Part shown: positions 37,099-45,151 of the stretch, piece after piece
Position numbering within the stretch: position 1 is the stretch's first letter
Layout of the letters: each line of letters starts with the position of its first letter
Assembly (NCBI RefSeq): GCF_009755665.1
Contig: NZ_CP046622.1
Coordinates: 310,001 to 374,000, forward strand
Origin: Variovorax paradoxus
Lineage (GTDB): Bacteria; Pseudomonadota; Gammaproteobacteria; Burkholderiales; Burkholderiaceae_C
Length of the DNA: 64,000 nt
Direction of reading: 5' to 3'
Translations under genes and position numbers: made by a program
The notes under the pieces: model-generated
The model's input: the letters and a program-made list of their open reading frames with translations, nothing else
Told to the model about the DNA's origin: nothing
Database searches by the model: none

Positions 37099-38610
37099 TC
37101 ATTCCTCGACGAAGGCTTCTTCGCGCTTGGCCTTGATAGACGGGAGCAGCACGATGCCGAGCAAGAGAGCCGCCGCGACCAGCAGGCCCGCCGACAGCGG
37201 CCGCGTGACGAACACGCTCCATGTGCCGCGCGACAGCAGCAGGGCGCGCCGCAGGTTCTCTTCCATCATCGGCCCGAGGATGAAGCCCAGCAGCAATGGC
37301 GCCGGCTCGGTCTTCAGCTTGATGAACAGATAGCCGATGAAGCCGAAGGCCGCCACCATCCAGATGTCGAAGGTGTTGTTGTTGGTCGAGTACACGCCAA
37401 TCGCGCAGAACAGCACGATGGCCGGGAACAGGAACTTGTAGGGCACCGTCAGCAGCTTGATCCACATGCCGATCAGCGGCAGGTTCAGCACGATCAGCAT
37501 CGCGTTGCCGATCCACATCGAGGCGATCAGGCCCCAGAAGAGTTCCGGGTTGCTGGTCATGACCTGCGGGCCGGGCTGGATGTTGTGGATGGTCATCGCG
37601 CCCACCATCAGCGCCATCACGGCGTTGGGCGGAATGCCCAGCGTGAGCAGCGGAATGAACGAGGTCTGCGCGCCGGCGTTGTTGGCCGACTCGGGCGATG
37701 CCACGCCGCGGATGTTGCCCTTGCCGAAGGCGATTTCGCCGGGGCGCATCTTGATCTTCTTTTCGAGCGCATAGGCCGCAAAGGCCGCCAGCAGCGCGCC
37801 GCCGCCGGGCAGGATGCCGAGCGCCGAACCCAGCGCGGTGCCGCGCAGCACTGCGGGCGTCATGCGCTTGAAGTCTTCCTTGGTGGGCCACAGGCCCTTC
37901 ACCTTGTGCGTGAACACCTCACGCTCGTCGTCGGGCTGCGAAAGGTTGCCGATGATTTCGCCATAGCCGAACACGCCCATCGCAATCACCACGAAGCCGA
38001 TGCCGTCGGTGAGCTCTGGAATGTCGAAGCTGAAACGCGCCACGCCCGAATTGACGTCGGTGCCGACGATGCCGAGCAGCAGGCCCAGCACGATCATGGC
38101 CACTGCCTTGAGCAGCGAACCCGAGGCCAGCACCACGGCGCCGATCAGGCCCAGGGTCATCAGCGAGAAGTACTCGGCCGGGCCGAACTTGAAGGCCAAC
38201 TCGGTGAGCGGCGGCGCAAAGGCAGCCAGGATCAGCGTGCCCACACAACCGGCAAAGAACGAGCCCAGGCCCGCCGCGGCGAGCGCCGGGCCTGCGCGGC
38301 CCTGCCTTGCCATCTGGTAGCCGTCGATGCAGGTGACCACGGAGGACGATTCCCCGGGCAGGTTCACCAGGATGGCGGTGGTCGAGCCGCCGTATTGCGC
38401 GCCGTAGTAGATGCCGGCCAGCATGATCAGCGCCGATACGGGCGGCAGCGCGTACGTGGCGGGCAGCAGCATCGCGATGGTGGCAACCGGGCCAATGCCC
38501 GGCAGCACGCCGATCAGCGTGCCCAGGATGCAGCCGACCAGGCAGTACAGCAGGTTGGTGAAAGTGAAGGCGACGCCGAAGCCGGTCGCGAGGTTGTGGA
38601 ACAGTTCCAT
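37099..38610 (-). CDS. tctA: Tripartite tricarboxylate transporter large permease TctA
   Basis: The 503-residue protein has about 11-12 spans. Characteristic motifs are GVLPGIGPVATIAMLLP near residue 38, GIYYGAQYGGSTTAILVNLPGE, and the second-half repeat LGILPGGGALLAAF. It is the large channel of a TTT importer for carboxylates. The start (ATG at 38610) follows tctB by 13 bases. The solute receptor (TctC) is absent from this window. Confidence 0.95.
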   Translation of the reverse strand: MELFHNLATGFGVAFTFTNLLYCLVGCILGTLIGVLPGIGPVATIAMLLPATYALPPVSALIMLAGIYYGAQYGGSTTAILVNLPGESSSVVTCIDGYQMARQGRAGPALAAAGLGSFFAGCVGTLILAAFAPPLTELAFKFGPAEYFSLMTLGLIGAVVLASGSLLKAVAMIVLGLLLGIVGTDVNSGVARFSFDIPELTDGIGFVVIAMGVFGYGEIIGNLSQPDDEREVFTHKVKGLWPTKEDFKRMTPAVLRGTALGSALGILPGGGALLAAFAAYALEKKIKMRPGEIAFGKGNIRGVASPESANNAGAQTSFIPLLTLGIPPNAVMALMVGAMTIHNIQPGPQVMTSNPELFWGLIASMWIGNAMLIVLNLPLIGMWIKLLTVPYKFLFPAIVLFCAIGVYSTNNNTFDIWMVAAFGFIGYLFIKLKTEPAPLLLGFILGPMMEENLRRALLLSRGTWSVFVTRPLSAGLLVAAALLLGIVLLPSIKAKREEAFVEE

Positions 38611-38623
38611 GGCGGTGTGCTCC

Positions 38624-39112
38624 TCAACCCGAAATGAAAGTAGGCCAGACCTGGATCTGCAGCTTGAGCGCCCAGATGAAGGCCACATAGCTGCCGGCCG
38701 CCAGGATGGTGGAGAGCACCAGCACGTCGCGCAGCTTGAAGTGCTCGCCCGCCATGCTCGAGATGATGGTGAGCGCGTAGATCGCGACGATCATTCCCAT
38801 GGCGGGTAGGCCGATGCTCGGCAGCCCGCCGAGCAGCACGCCGAAAGCCAGGTTGGCGCCCAGCACGAAGGCCAGCGGTTTCCAGGCCCATTTGCCGATC
38901 GGGTCGCCGCCGGCGGTTTCGACCACCATGGCCTGGAACATGATCGCCCCGCCGAGCACCGCCAGCAAAATGCCCAGCATGAGCGGAAAGTAGCCGGGGC
39001 CCATGCGGGCACCGTCGCCGATGGTGTAGGTGGTGGCGCCGATGGCGAAAGCACCGCCGACACTTGTGAACATGACTCCTGAAAAGAAGTCCGCCTGACT
39101 CTTTATGCGCAT
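38624..39112 (-). CDS. tctB: Tripartite tricarboxylate transporter small subunit TctB
   Basis: The 162-residue membrane protein has four spans: about 8-28, 42-62, 78-98 and 105-155 (the last a long or double region). GPGYFPLMLGILLAVLGGAI is typical of TctB. I used the ATG at 39112, giving MRIKSQADFFSG, with GAGG upstream; the longer frame has no similarity. It is the first gene of the pair. Confidence 0.92.
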   Translation of the reverse strand: MRIKSQADFFSGVMFTSVGGAFAIGATTYTIGDGARMGPGYFPLMLGILLAVLGGAIMFQAMVVETAGGDPIGKWAWKPLAFVLGANLAFGVLLGGLPSIGLPAMGMIVAIYALTIISSMAGEHFKLRDVLVLSTILAAGSYVAFIWALKLQIQVWPTFISG

Positions 39113-39240
39113 TGCCTCGACCCTCTTGATTGGACGGGTGAGGGTCGTCGCCCGCGGCTGACCGTGGGCTGACCGGCGCGGTAAGGACAAATGCGTACCA
39201 GGCGGCCCAGGCCTTCGCGCGAACGATGGGCGCAGAAACG

Positions 39241-39266
39241 AAAAAAGCTCCCGAAGGAGCTTTTTC
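39241..39266 (-). terminator. Rho-independent terminator after the RRM-protein gene
   Basis: AGCTCC-CGAA-GGAGCT flanked by six A on one side and five T on the other, so it works on both strands. It lies about 30 bases beyond the minus-strand RNA-binding protein gene. Confidence 0.85.
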
Positions 39267-39295
39267 ATTTGAGAGCGAGGTCTCGGGGGGAGGGC

Positions 39296-39703
39296 TTAGT
39301 AGCCGCCGCGACCACCGCCGCCGCCGCCGTAGCCACCGCCACCACCGCTGCGGCCACCGCCGCCGCCACCGTAGCCGCCGCCACCACCACCGCCGTAACC
39401 ACCACCGCCGCCGCCGCCGTAGCCGCCGCCACCACCGGTACGGGGGGGACGAGCTTCCATCGGACGTGCTTCGTTCACGGTCAGGGCGCGGCCCTGGAGC
39501 GAATGGCCGTTCATGGCTTCAACGGCAGCCAGCGCTTCAGCGTCGGTGCCCATTTCCACGAAGCCGAAGCCCTTGGAGCGGCCGGTGTCGCGTTCCATCA
39601 TGACCTTGGCGCTGACGATCGAGCCGAACTCGCCGAAAGCCTGTTCCAGGTCGTTGTCACGCACAGAGTAGGCGAGGTTGCCTACGTAGAGTTTCTTGCC
39701 CAT
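39296..39703 (-). CDS. Glycine-rich RNA-binding protein (single RRM)
   Basis: The 135-residue protein has one RRM domain (about 2-78) with RNP2 KLYVGNLAY and RNP1 KGFGFVEM. A hinge and a tail (about 92-135) made of GGGGGYGGG-type repeats follow. Proteins like this are often cold- or stress-inducible and bind RNA non-specifically. AGGAGT precedes the ATG. The gap upstream to the DUF3820 gene (181 bases) could hold a long 5' leader. Confidence 0.92.
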   Translation of the reverse strand: MGKKLYVGNLAYSVRDNDLEQAFGEFGSIVSAKVMMERDTGRSKGFGFVEMGTDAEALAAVEAMNGHSLQGRALTVNEARPMEARPPRTGGGGGYGGGGGGGYGGGGGGGYGGGGGGRSGGGGGYGGGGGGRGGY

Positions 39704-39884
39704 TGAGGGACTCCTAATTCAAACCAACAAGACAAAGCGATGGAGTCCCAGAATCACAACAAACAAATGCGCTGTGGCGCGAAACTGACCGATCACCGAA
39801 TTACGTGCACGGGAGGCAAGCTCACAGACACGTAGGCACGATTATCAATGCGATCTGGAAAAAGGGTGATGAAATTCGCGCTTC

Positions 39885-40118
39885 TTACGAAACATCACGC
39901 CTTGGCGGGCGGTTTCGCAACGGTTCCAGAAGGCCGGAGAGCCCGTTGTGGTCTATTTCATGCATCAAATGGAGCAGCCGGCCGATTTCACCTGCGGGAA
40001 AACCCTCGCGTGCGAACCAATTCAGATAATTGCCGGGTAAATCGGCAATCAACGTGCCCTTGTGCTTGCCGAAAGGCATTTCTAGCGTGACAAGGCGCTG
40101 AAGGTCTTCGGGTTTCAT
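39885..40118 (-). CDS. DUF3820 protein
   Basis: The 77-residue protein with LVTLEMPFGKHKGTLIADLPGNYLNWF and LLHLMHEIDHNGLSGLL matches DUF3820, a small putative quorum- or nucleic-acid-associated family of uncertain role. It begins 5 bases after the yciH stop on the same strand, so the two form an operon. Confidence 0.85.
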   Translation of the reverse strand: MKPEDLQRLVTLEMPFGKHKGTLIADLPGNYLNWFAREGFPAGEIGRLLHLMHEIDHNGLSGLLEPLRNRPPRRDVS

Positions 40119-40123
40119 GAGAT

Positions 40124-40495
40124 TCAGCCCCCGGCGCGCTTCACCACGTGGCCTTGCCTGGTGAGCGCCGCGATCACGAGTTCGCGATGGTCGCCCTGGA
40201 TTTCGATGGTGCCGTCCTTTACCGTGCCGCCCGTGCCGCAGGCCGTCTTGAGTTGCTTGCCCACGGCCGCGAGCGCCGCCGCATCGAGCGCCAGGCCCTT
40301 GACCACCGTCACGCCCTTGCCTTTGCGGCCCTTGGTCTCGTGCGATACACGCACAATGCCGTCAGTGGCCAGAACGCGCGCCTTGAGCTCCTTGCAGCGG
40401 CACTGCGCCATCGGCGCGCGGCACTCGGGGCACATGCGGCCTCCGGCTTCGGTGGAATACACCAGGGCGGTGGACTGATTGCTCTTCATCGTCAT
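40124..40495 (-). CDS. yciH: SUI1/eIF1-family translation factor YciH
   Basis: The 123-residue protein has a C-terminal SUI1 domain (about 45-120: RKGKGVTVVKGLALDAAALAA; KTACGTGGTVKDGTIEIQGD). A cysteine cluster sits near the N-terminus (C22, C25, C32, C34) that could bind zinc. Bacterial YciH can influence start-codon choice. A second start (ATG at 40489) is two codons in. It is divergent from the helicase gene, about 70 bases away. Confidence 0.9.
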   Translation of the reverse strand: MTMKSNQSTALVYSTEAGGRMCPECRAPMAQCRCKELKARVLATDGIVRVSHETKGRKGKGVTVVKGLALDAAALAAVGKQLKTACGTGGTVKDGTIEIQGDHRELVIAALTRQGHVVKRAGG

Positions 40496-40565
40496 TCGGT
40501 CGATCTCTTCTTCAACGCTTCGGTTCCTGCTGGTTCCCGGTTCATCTTTCTCTCTGTCTGCTCAC

Positions 40566-41837
40566 ATGCCATTCGACTCACTGGGCCTGGCCCCCGCGCT
40601 CGTGCAGGCTGCCGCCGAAAGCGGCTATGCCGCGCCGACCGCCATCCAGGCCGCGGCCATTCCCGCAATTCTGCAAGGCCGCGACGTGCGGGGTTCGGCG
40701 CAGACCGGCTCCGGCAAGACCGCCGCATTTTCCCTGCCGCTGCTGCAGCGCCTGGCGGCCGAGCGCGCGGCGTCGCCGCGCCGCGTGCGCGCGCTGGTGC
40801 TCGTGCCCACGCGCGAACTGGCCGCCCAAGTGGGCGAAACCATGCGCAGCCTGGCGCAGCATCTGCCCGAGCGGCTCAAGATCGCCATCGCCTTCGGCGG
40901 CGTGTCGATCAACCCGCAGATGATGAGCCTGCGCGGCGGCGCCGACATCGTGGTGGCCACGCCGGGCCGGCTACTCGACCTGGTGGACCACAACGCGCTC
41001 AAGCTCAACGCGGTTTCCATGCTCGTCCTCGACGAGGCCGACCGCCTGTTCGACCTCGGCTTTGCCGAGGAGCTGGGCCGCATTCTCGGGCTGCTGCCGG
41101 CGCAGCGCCAGAACCTGCTGTTTTCCGCCACTTTTCCGCCCGCCATCCAGGCGCTGGCCGACGGCACGCTGCGCGACCCGGCGGTGATCGACGTGCAGGG
41201 CGAGCCCGGCACCGAGCCCGCCATCGTCCAGCGCGTGATCGAGGTCGACGCCAACCGCCGCACCCAGCTGCTGCGCCATCTGCTGAAGGAAAACGAATGG
41301 GACCGCGTGCTGGTCTTCGTCGCCACCCAGCATGCGGCCCAGACCGTGGCCGAGAAGCTCTACAAGAACGGCGTCTATGCCGTGCCTTTTCACGGCGACA
41401 TTGCGCAGGGCACGCGCACCGGCATCCTCGCGCAGTTCAAGGAGAGCCGATGGGACGTGGTGATTGCGACCGACCTGGCCGCACGCGGCATCGACATTGC
41501 GCAACTGCCGGTCGTCATCAACTACGACCTGCCGCGCTCGCCCACTGACTACATCCACCGCATCGGCCGTACCGGCCGTGCGGGTGAAAGCGGGCTGGCC
41601 ATCAGCTTCGTGAGCGCGGCCACCGAGGCGCACTTTCGCGTGATCGAGAAGCGCCAGGGCCTCCACCTCCCGCGCGAGCGCATCGAAGGCTTCGAGCCGA
41701 CCGAAACTGCGGTGCCGGCGGTCGACAGCTCGGGTACGGGTGGCATCAAGGGCAAGCGGCCGAGCAAGAAGGACAAGCTGCGTGCCGCGAACGCATTGGC
41801 AGCGGCGCGGCAGGGCGACGGCGAACAGAACGACTGA
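40566..41837 (+). CDS. rhlE: DEAD-box RNA helicase, RhlE type
   Basis: The 423-residue helicase has the Q motif (TAIQAAAIP), Walker A AQTGSGKT, PTRELA, TPGRLLD, DEAD box VLDEAD, SAT, ATDLAARGID and HRIGRTGRAG. A short basic tail (KGKRPSKKDKLRAANALAAA) ends it. It should unwind RNA duplexes in ribosome assembly or mRNA turnover. I used the ATG at 40566 because the upstream extension has no family match. RhlE is the nearest subgroup; the symbol is provisional. Confidence 0.9.
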   Translation: MPFDSLGLAPALVQAAAESGYAAPTAIQAAAIPAILQGRDVRGSAQTGSGKTAAFSLPLLQRLAAERAASPRRVRALVLVPTRELAAQVGETMRSLAQHLPERLKIAIAFGGVSINPQMMSLRGGADIVVATPGRLLDLVDHNALKLNAVSMLVLDEADRLFDLGFAEELGRILGLLPAQRQNLLFSATFPPAIQALADGTLRDPAVIDVQGEPGTEPAIVQRVIEVDANRRTQLLRHLLKENEWDRVLVFVATQHAAQTVAEKLYKNGVYAVPFHGDIAQGTRTGILAQFKESRWDVVIATDLAARGIDIAQLPVVINYDLPRSPTDYIHRIGRTGRAGESGLAISFVSAATEAHFRVIEKRQGLHLPRERIEGFEPTETAVPAVDSSGTGGIKGKRPSKKDKLRAANALAAARQGDGEQND

Positions 41838-41847
41838 AGCCGCGTGG

Positions 41848-43014
41848 CTAGAGCCAGCCCATCTGCCGGGCGGCCAATTCCTTCATGATGTCCTCGGCGC
41901 CGCCGCCGATCATCATCACCTTCACTTCGCGGTAGATGCGCTCGCTCACGGTGCCGCGCATGAAGCCCATGCCGCCCAGGATCTGCACGGCCTGGTCGGC
42001 GCAGAACTGCATGGTTTGCGTCGCGTGATTCTTGAGCATGCAGACCTGCGCGACCCACTCCGGTGCATTGAAGCGGCCCGCCGCCTCATGCGCATCTCCC
42101 TGCGCCGATACGGCCTCCAGCCACGCCTCGGTGGACGCAATGCGCATCTGCATGTCCACCAGCTTGTGGCGCACCGCCTGGTGTTCGATGAGCGCGGCGC
42201 CGAAGGTCTTGCGCCCTTGTGACCAGGCCAGCGCCTCGTCGAGGCAGGCCTGCGCAAAGCCGAGTGCGCCCGCGGCCAGGCCGATGCGTTCGCCGTTGAA
42301 GTTGCCCATGACCATGCGAAAGCCCGCGCCTTCGTTCCCTAGAAGGTAGCGCGCAGGCACGCGCACGTTGTCGAAATGAAGCTGGGCGGTGTCGGAGCAC
42401 AGCCAACCCATCTTGGCGAGGCGCGTGCGCGTGACGCCGGGCGCATCGCCGGGCACCAGCAGCATCGAGATGCCGCCGGCGCCGCGCTCTTCGCCGGTGC
42501 GCACCGCCACCGTGATCCAGTCGGCCCGCATGCCCGAGGTGATGAAGGTCTTTTCGCCGTTCACCACGTAGTGCTCGCCGTCGCGCCGCGCCGTGGTGCG
42601 CAGCGCCGCCACGTCGGAGCCGCCGCCGGGTTCGGTGATGGCGAGCGCCGCGATCTTCTCGCCGCGCAGCACCGGTGGCACGACCTCGCCGCGCACCGCA
42701 TCGTTCGCATGCAGCACCACGGGCGGCAGGCCGATGTTGTGCGAGAACAGGCTGGCGAGCACGCCGCCGCTCTTGCCATGGCGCGCGAGCGCAATCCATG
42801 CGGGGAGCTTCAGTGAATATGAGGCCGGCGTGCCGCCCAGCGACTCGGGGTAGCCGAGGCCCAGCAAGCCCAGTTCCGCTGCGCGCGCGTACAGCGCCCG
42901 GGGAAACTCGCCCGCGTCGTCCCAGGCCTGCACATGCGGCGCGATCTCGTCCCCGGCAAAGCGCCGCACCGTGTCGGCGAGAGCCGCCCGGTCGGCCTGC
43001 AGTTCGGCGTCCAT
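41848..43014 (-). CDS. Acyl-CoA dehydrogenase (AtuD/isovaleryl-type)
   Basis: The 388-residue flavoenzyme has the FAD-binding signature ITEPGGGSDVAALRTTAR and the C-terminal signature QILGGMGFMRGTVSERIYREVKV. The loop that carries the base in medium-chain enzymes (YEGT) reads GGGAED here, so the catalytic Glu must sit elsewhere, as in isovaleryl-CoA and long-chain types. It is the last gene of the five-gene leftward operon and starts 7 bases after the other dehydrogenase. Confidence 0.9.
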   Translation of the reverse strand: MDAELQADRAALADTVRRFAGDEIAPHVQAWDDAGEFPRALYARAAELGLLGLGYPESLGGTPASYSLKLPAWIALARHGKSGGVLASLFSHNIGLPPVVLHANDAVRGEVVPPVLRGEKIAALAITEPGGGSDVAALRTTARRDGEHYVVNGEKTFITSGMRADWITVAVRTGEERGAGGISMLLVPGDAPGVTRTRLAKMGWLCSDTAQLHFDNVRVPARYLLGNEGAGFRMVMGNFNGERIGLAAGALGFAQACLDEALAWSQGRKTFGAALIEHQAVRHKLVDMQMRIASTEAWLEAVSAQGDAHEAAGRFNAPEWVAQVCMLKNHATQTMQFCADQAVQILGGMGFMRGTVSERIYREVKVMMIGGGAEDIMKELAARQMGWL

Positions 43015-43021
43015 GTGCGCT

Positions 43022-44182
43022 TCAGCCGCGCGGCGGCCGCTTGGCGATGCCCATCGTCTTGGCGAGGATGCCGAGCATCACTTCGTCCGCGCCCCCGCCG
43101 ATGGAGCCCAGGCGCCCGTCGCGATAAAGGCGAGAGACGCGGTTCTCGAGCGTAAAACCCATGCCGCCCCAGAACTGCAGGCAGGTGTCGGCCACCTGGC
43201 GCGTGAGCCGCCCGGTCTTGAGCTTGGCCATCGATGCCAGCTCGAGCACGTCCTGGCCCTGCACATGCAAGTCGCAGGCGCGGTAGGTGAGGGCGCGCAA
43301 TGCCTCCACTTCGGTCTTGAGCTCGGCGAGCTTGAACTGCACCCATTGCTGGTCGGCCAGCGTGGCACCGAACAACTTGCGCTCCTGCGCCCACTCGATG
43401 GTCTGCGCAATGCAGTCTTCCATCGGTTCGAGCGAGCTTGCGGCGGCCCACAGCCGCTCCTCCTGGAACTGCTGCATCTGGTAGACGAAGCCCTGTCCTT
43501 CCTCGCCGATGCGGTAGCGTTGCGGCACGCGCACGTTGTCGAAGTAGATGAGGCCCGTGTCGCTCGAATGCATGCCGATCTTGCGGATCTTCTTCGCCTT
43601 TTCGATGCCGGGGCTGTCCATCGGCACCATCACGAGCGACTTGTTTCGGTGCACGGGACCATCGCCGGTGTTGACCAGCATGCACATCCAGTCGGCCTGC
43701 AGGCTATTGGTGATCCACATCTTCTGGCCGCTGATGAGATAGTCGCCGCCGTCCTTGCGCGCATGGCTCTTCAGGCCCGCCACGTCGCTGCCCGCGCCAG
43801 GCTCGCTCACGCCGATGCAGCCGACCATGTCGCCCGCAATGGCGGGTGCGAGGAACTCGCGCCTCAGTTCGTCGCTGCCGAAGCGCGCGAGCGCGGGCGT
43901 GCACATGTCGGTCTGCACGCCGATGGCCATCGGCACGCCGCCGCAGCTCACATGGCCCAGCGCTTCCGCCATGGCCATCGCATACGAATAGTCGAGCCCG
44001 GCGCCGCCGAAGGCTTCGGGCTTGTTCAGGCCCAGCATGCCCAGGTTGCCAAGCTTCTTGAAGACCTCGTGCGCGGGAAAGATCTCGGCTTCTTCCCATC
44101 CGTCGACATGCGGATTGATCTCTTCGTCGATGAAGCGGCGCAGGGTCTTCTGTATTTCGAGATGCTCGTGGGTGTACTGCAT
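43022..44182 (-). CDS. Acyl-CoA dehydrogenase
   Basis: The 386-residue protein has SEPGAGSDVAGLKSHARKDG (FAD motif) and QFWGGMGFTLENRVSRLYRD. As in its neighbour, the YEGT loop is replaced by GGGADE. It is only moderately similar to the adjacent dehydrogenase, so they may act on successive or different acyl chains, or form a heteromer. The start at 44182 lies 14 bases after the SDR stop. Confidence 0.9.
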   Translation of the reverse strand: MQYTHEHLEIQKTLRRFIDEEINPHVDGWEEAEIFPAHEVFKKLGNLGMLGLNKPEAFGGAGLDYSYAMAMAEALGHVSCGGVPMAIGVQTDMCTPALARFGSDELRREFLAPAIAGDMVGCIGVSEPGAGSDVAGLKSHARKDGGDYLISGQKMWITNSLQADWMCMLVNTGDGPVHRNKSLVMVPMDSPGIEKAKKIRKIGMHSSDTGLIYFDNVRVPQRYRIGEEGQGFVYQMQQFQEERLWAAASSLEPMEDCIAQTIEWAQERKLFGATLADQQWVQFKLAELKTEVEALRALTYRACDLHVQGQDVLELASMAKLKTGRLTRQVADTCLQFWGGMGFTLENRVSRLYRDGRLGSIGGGADEVMLGILAKTMGIAKRPPRG

Positions 44183-44196
44183 GCGGTTGTCTCCAA

Positions 44197-45111
44197 TCAG
44201 TCGTTCGGTTCGTCGGCGTCCTTGAAAACTCGCGGCGTCTGCGCCCGGTGAAAGCCGTCGAACGGCCGCACGGCCCGGCGCTGCTGCACCTGCGCTTTTG
44301 GCACTGGCATCGGCCAACCCATGCGCACCTGCGGCCGCGCGCCATCCACGCGCAGCACGCTGCCGCTGATGAAGCTTGCGGCCGGGCTCAGCAGGAAGGC
44401 GATGGCGGCCGAGGTCTCGGCCTCGTTGCCGAAGCGGCCCGCGGGCACGGTGTTGCGCATGGCACGCAGCATGTCGCCGGCTTCGGGCGGATAGTGGTCC
44501 ATGCCGCTCGATGCGATGTAGCCCGGCGCCACGGCATTCACGCGCACGCCGCTCGCAGCCCATTCGAGCGCGGCGGTTTCGGTGAAGCTCACCATGCCGG
44601 CGCGCGCCGCGCCGCTGTGGCCCATGTTGGGCATGGAGCCCCACATGTCGGCCACGATGTTGACGATGGCGCCGCCATGCGCCTGCATGCTCTGCAGAAA
44701 GCACTCGCGCGCCACGAGAAAGCCCCCGGTGAGATTGGTGTGAATCACCGCTTCCCAGCCCTTGGCCGAGATCGACGCGAGCGGCGTGATGTACTGGCCG
44801 CCCGCGTTGTTGACGAGGCCGTCGATGCGGCCATGCAAGGCAACGATGGCGGCTACCGCGTTGCGCACGGCTTCCTCATGCCGGATGTCGAAGGCCTGCG
44901 TGCTCGCCTTGCCGCCGTCATCGGTGATTTCGGCCTGCACAGCTTCGAGCTTTTCGAGGTTGCGGCCGACAAGCACCACCTGCGCGCCGAGCGATGCGAG
45001 TTCATGCGCCGTGCAGCGGCCGATGCCGGAGCCGCCTCCTGTGACGACGATCACCTGGCCGGCAAAGAGGCCGGGCGAAAAAACGGAACGGTACCGGGAG
45101 GGCGAGTTCAT
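44197..45111 (-). CDS. SDR-family oxidoreductase with altered active site (AtuG/dienoyl-reductase-like)
   Basis: The 304-residue protein has the Rossmann motif TGGGSGIG (24-31) and NNAG (101-104). Where classical SDRs have Tyr-x3-Lys it reads H165-S-G-A-A-R170, so both Tyr and Lys are missing. From memory, the same GHSGAARAG form occurs in citronellol-catabolism SDRs (AtuG). It may be a dienoyl-CoA-type reductase or a non-classical dehydrogenase. It sits between the carboxylase and dehydrogenase genes in the operon. Confidence 0.87.
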   Translation of the reverse strand: MNSPSRYRSVFSPGLFAGQVIVVTGGGSGIGRCTAHELASLGAQVVLVGRNLEKLEAVQAEITDDGGKASTQAFDIRHEEAVRNAVAAIVALHGRIDGLVNNAGGQYITPLASISAKGWEAVIHTNLTGGFLVARECFLQSMQAHGGAIVNIVADMWGSMPNMGHSGAARAGMVSFTETAALEWAASGVRVNAVAPGYIASSGMDHYPPEAGDMLRAMRNTVPAGRFGNEAETSAAIAFLLSPAASFISGSVLRVDGARPQVRMGWPMPVPKAQVQQRRAVRPFDGFHRAQTPRVFKDADEPND

Positions 45112-45151
45112 CGGACGGCTTTCAACAAATATCTGCGCGAGAGCGGCGTCG

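Noticed and set aside
39296..39603. His/Arg-rich frame opposite the RNA-binding protein gene
   Set aside because: It is the complement of the Gly-codon repeats of the RRM protein; no ribosome site or homologue.
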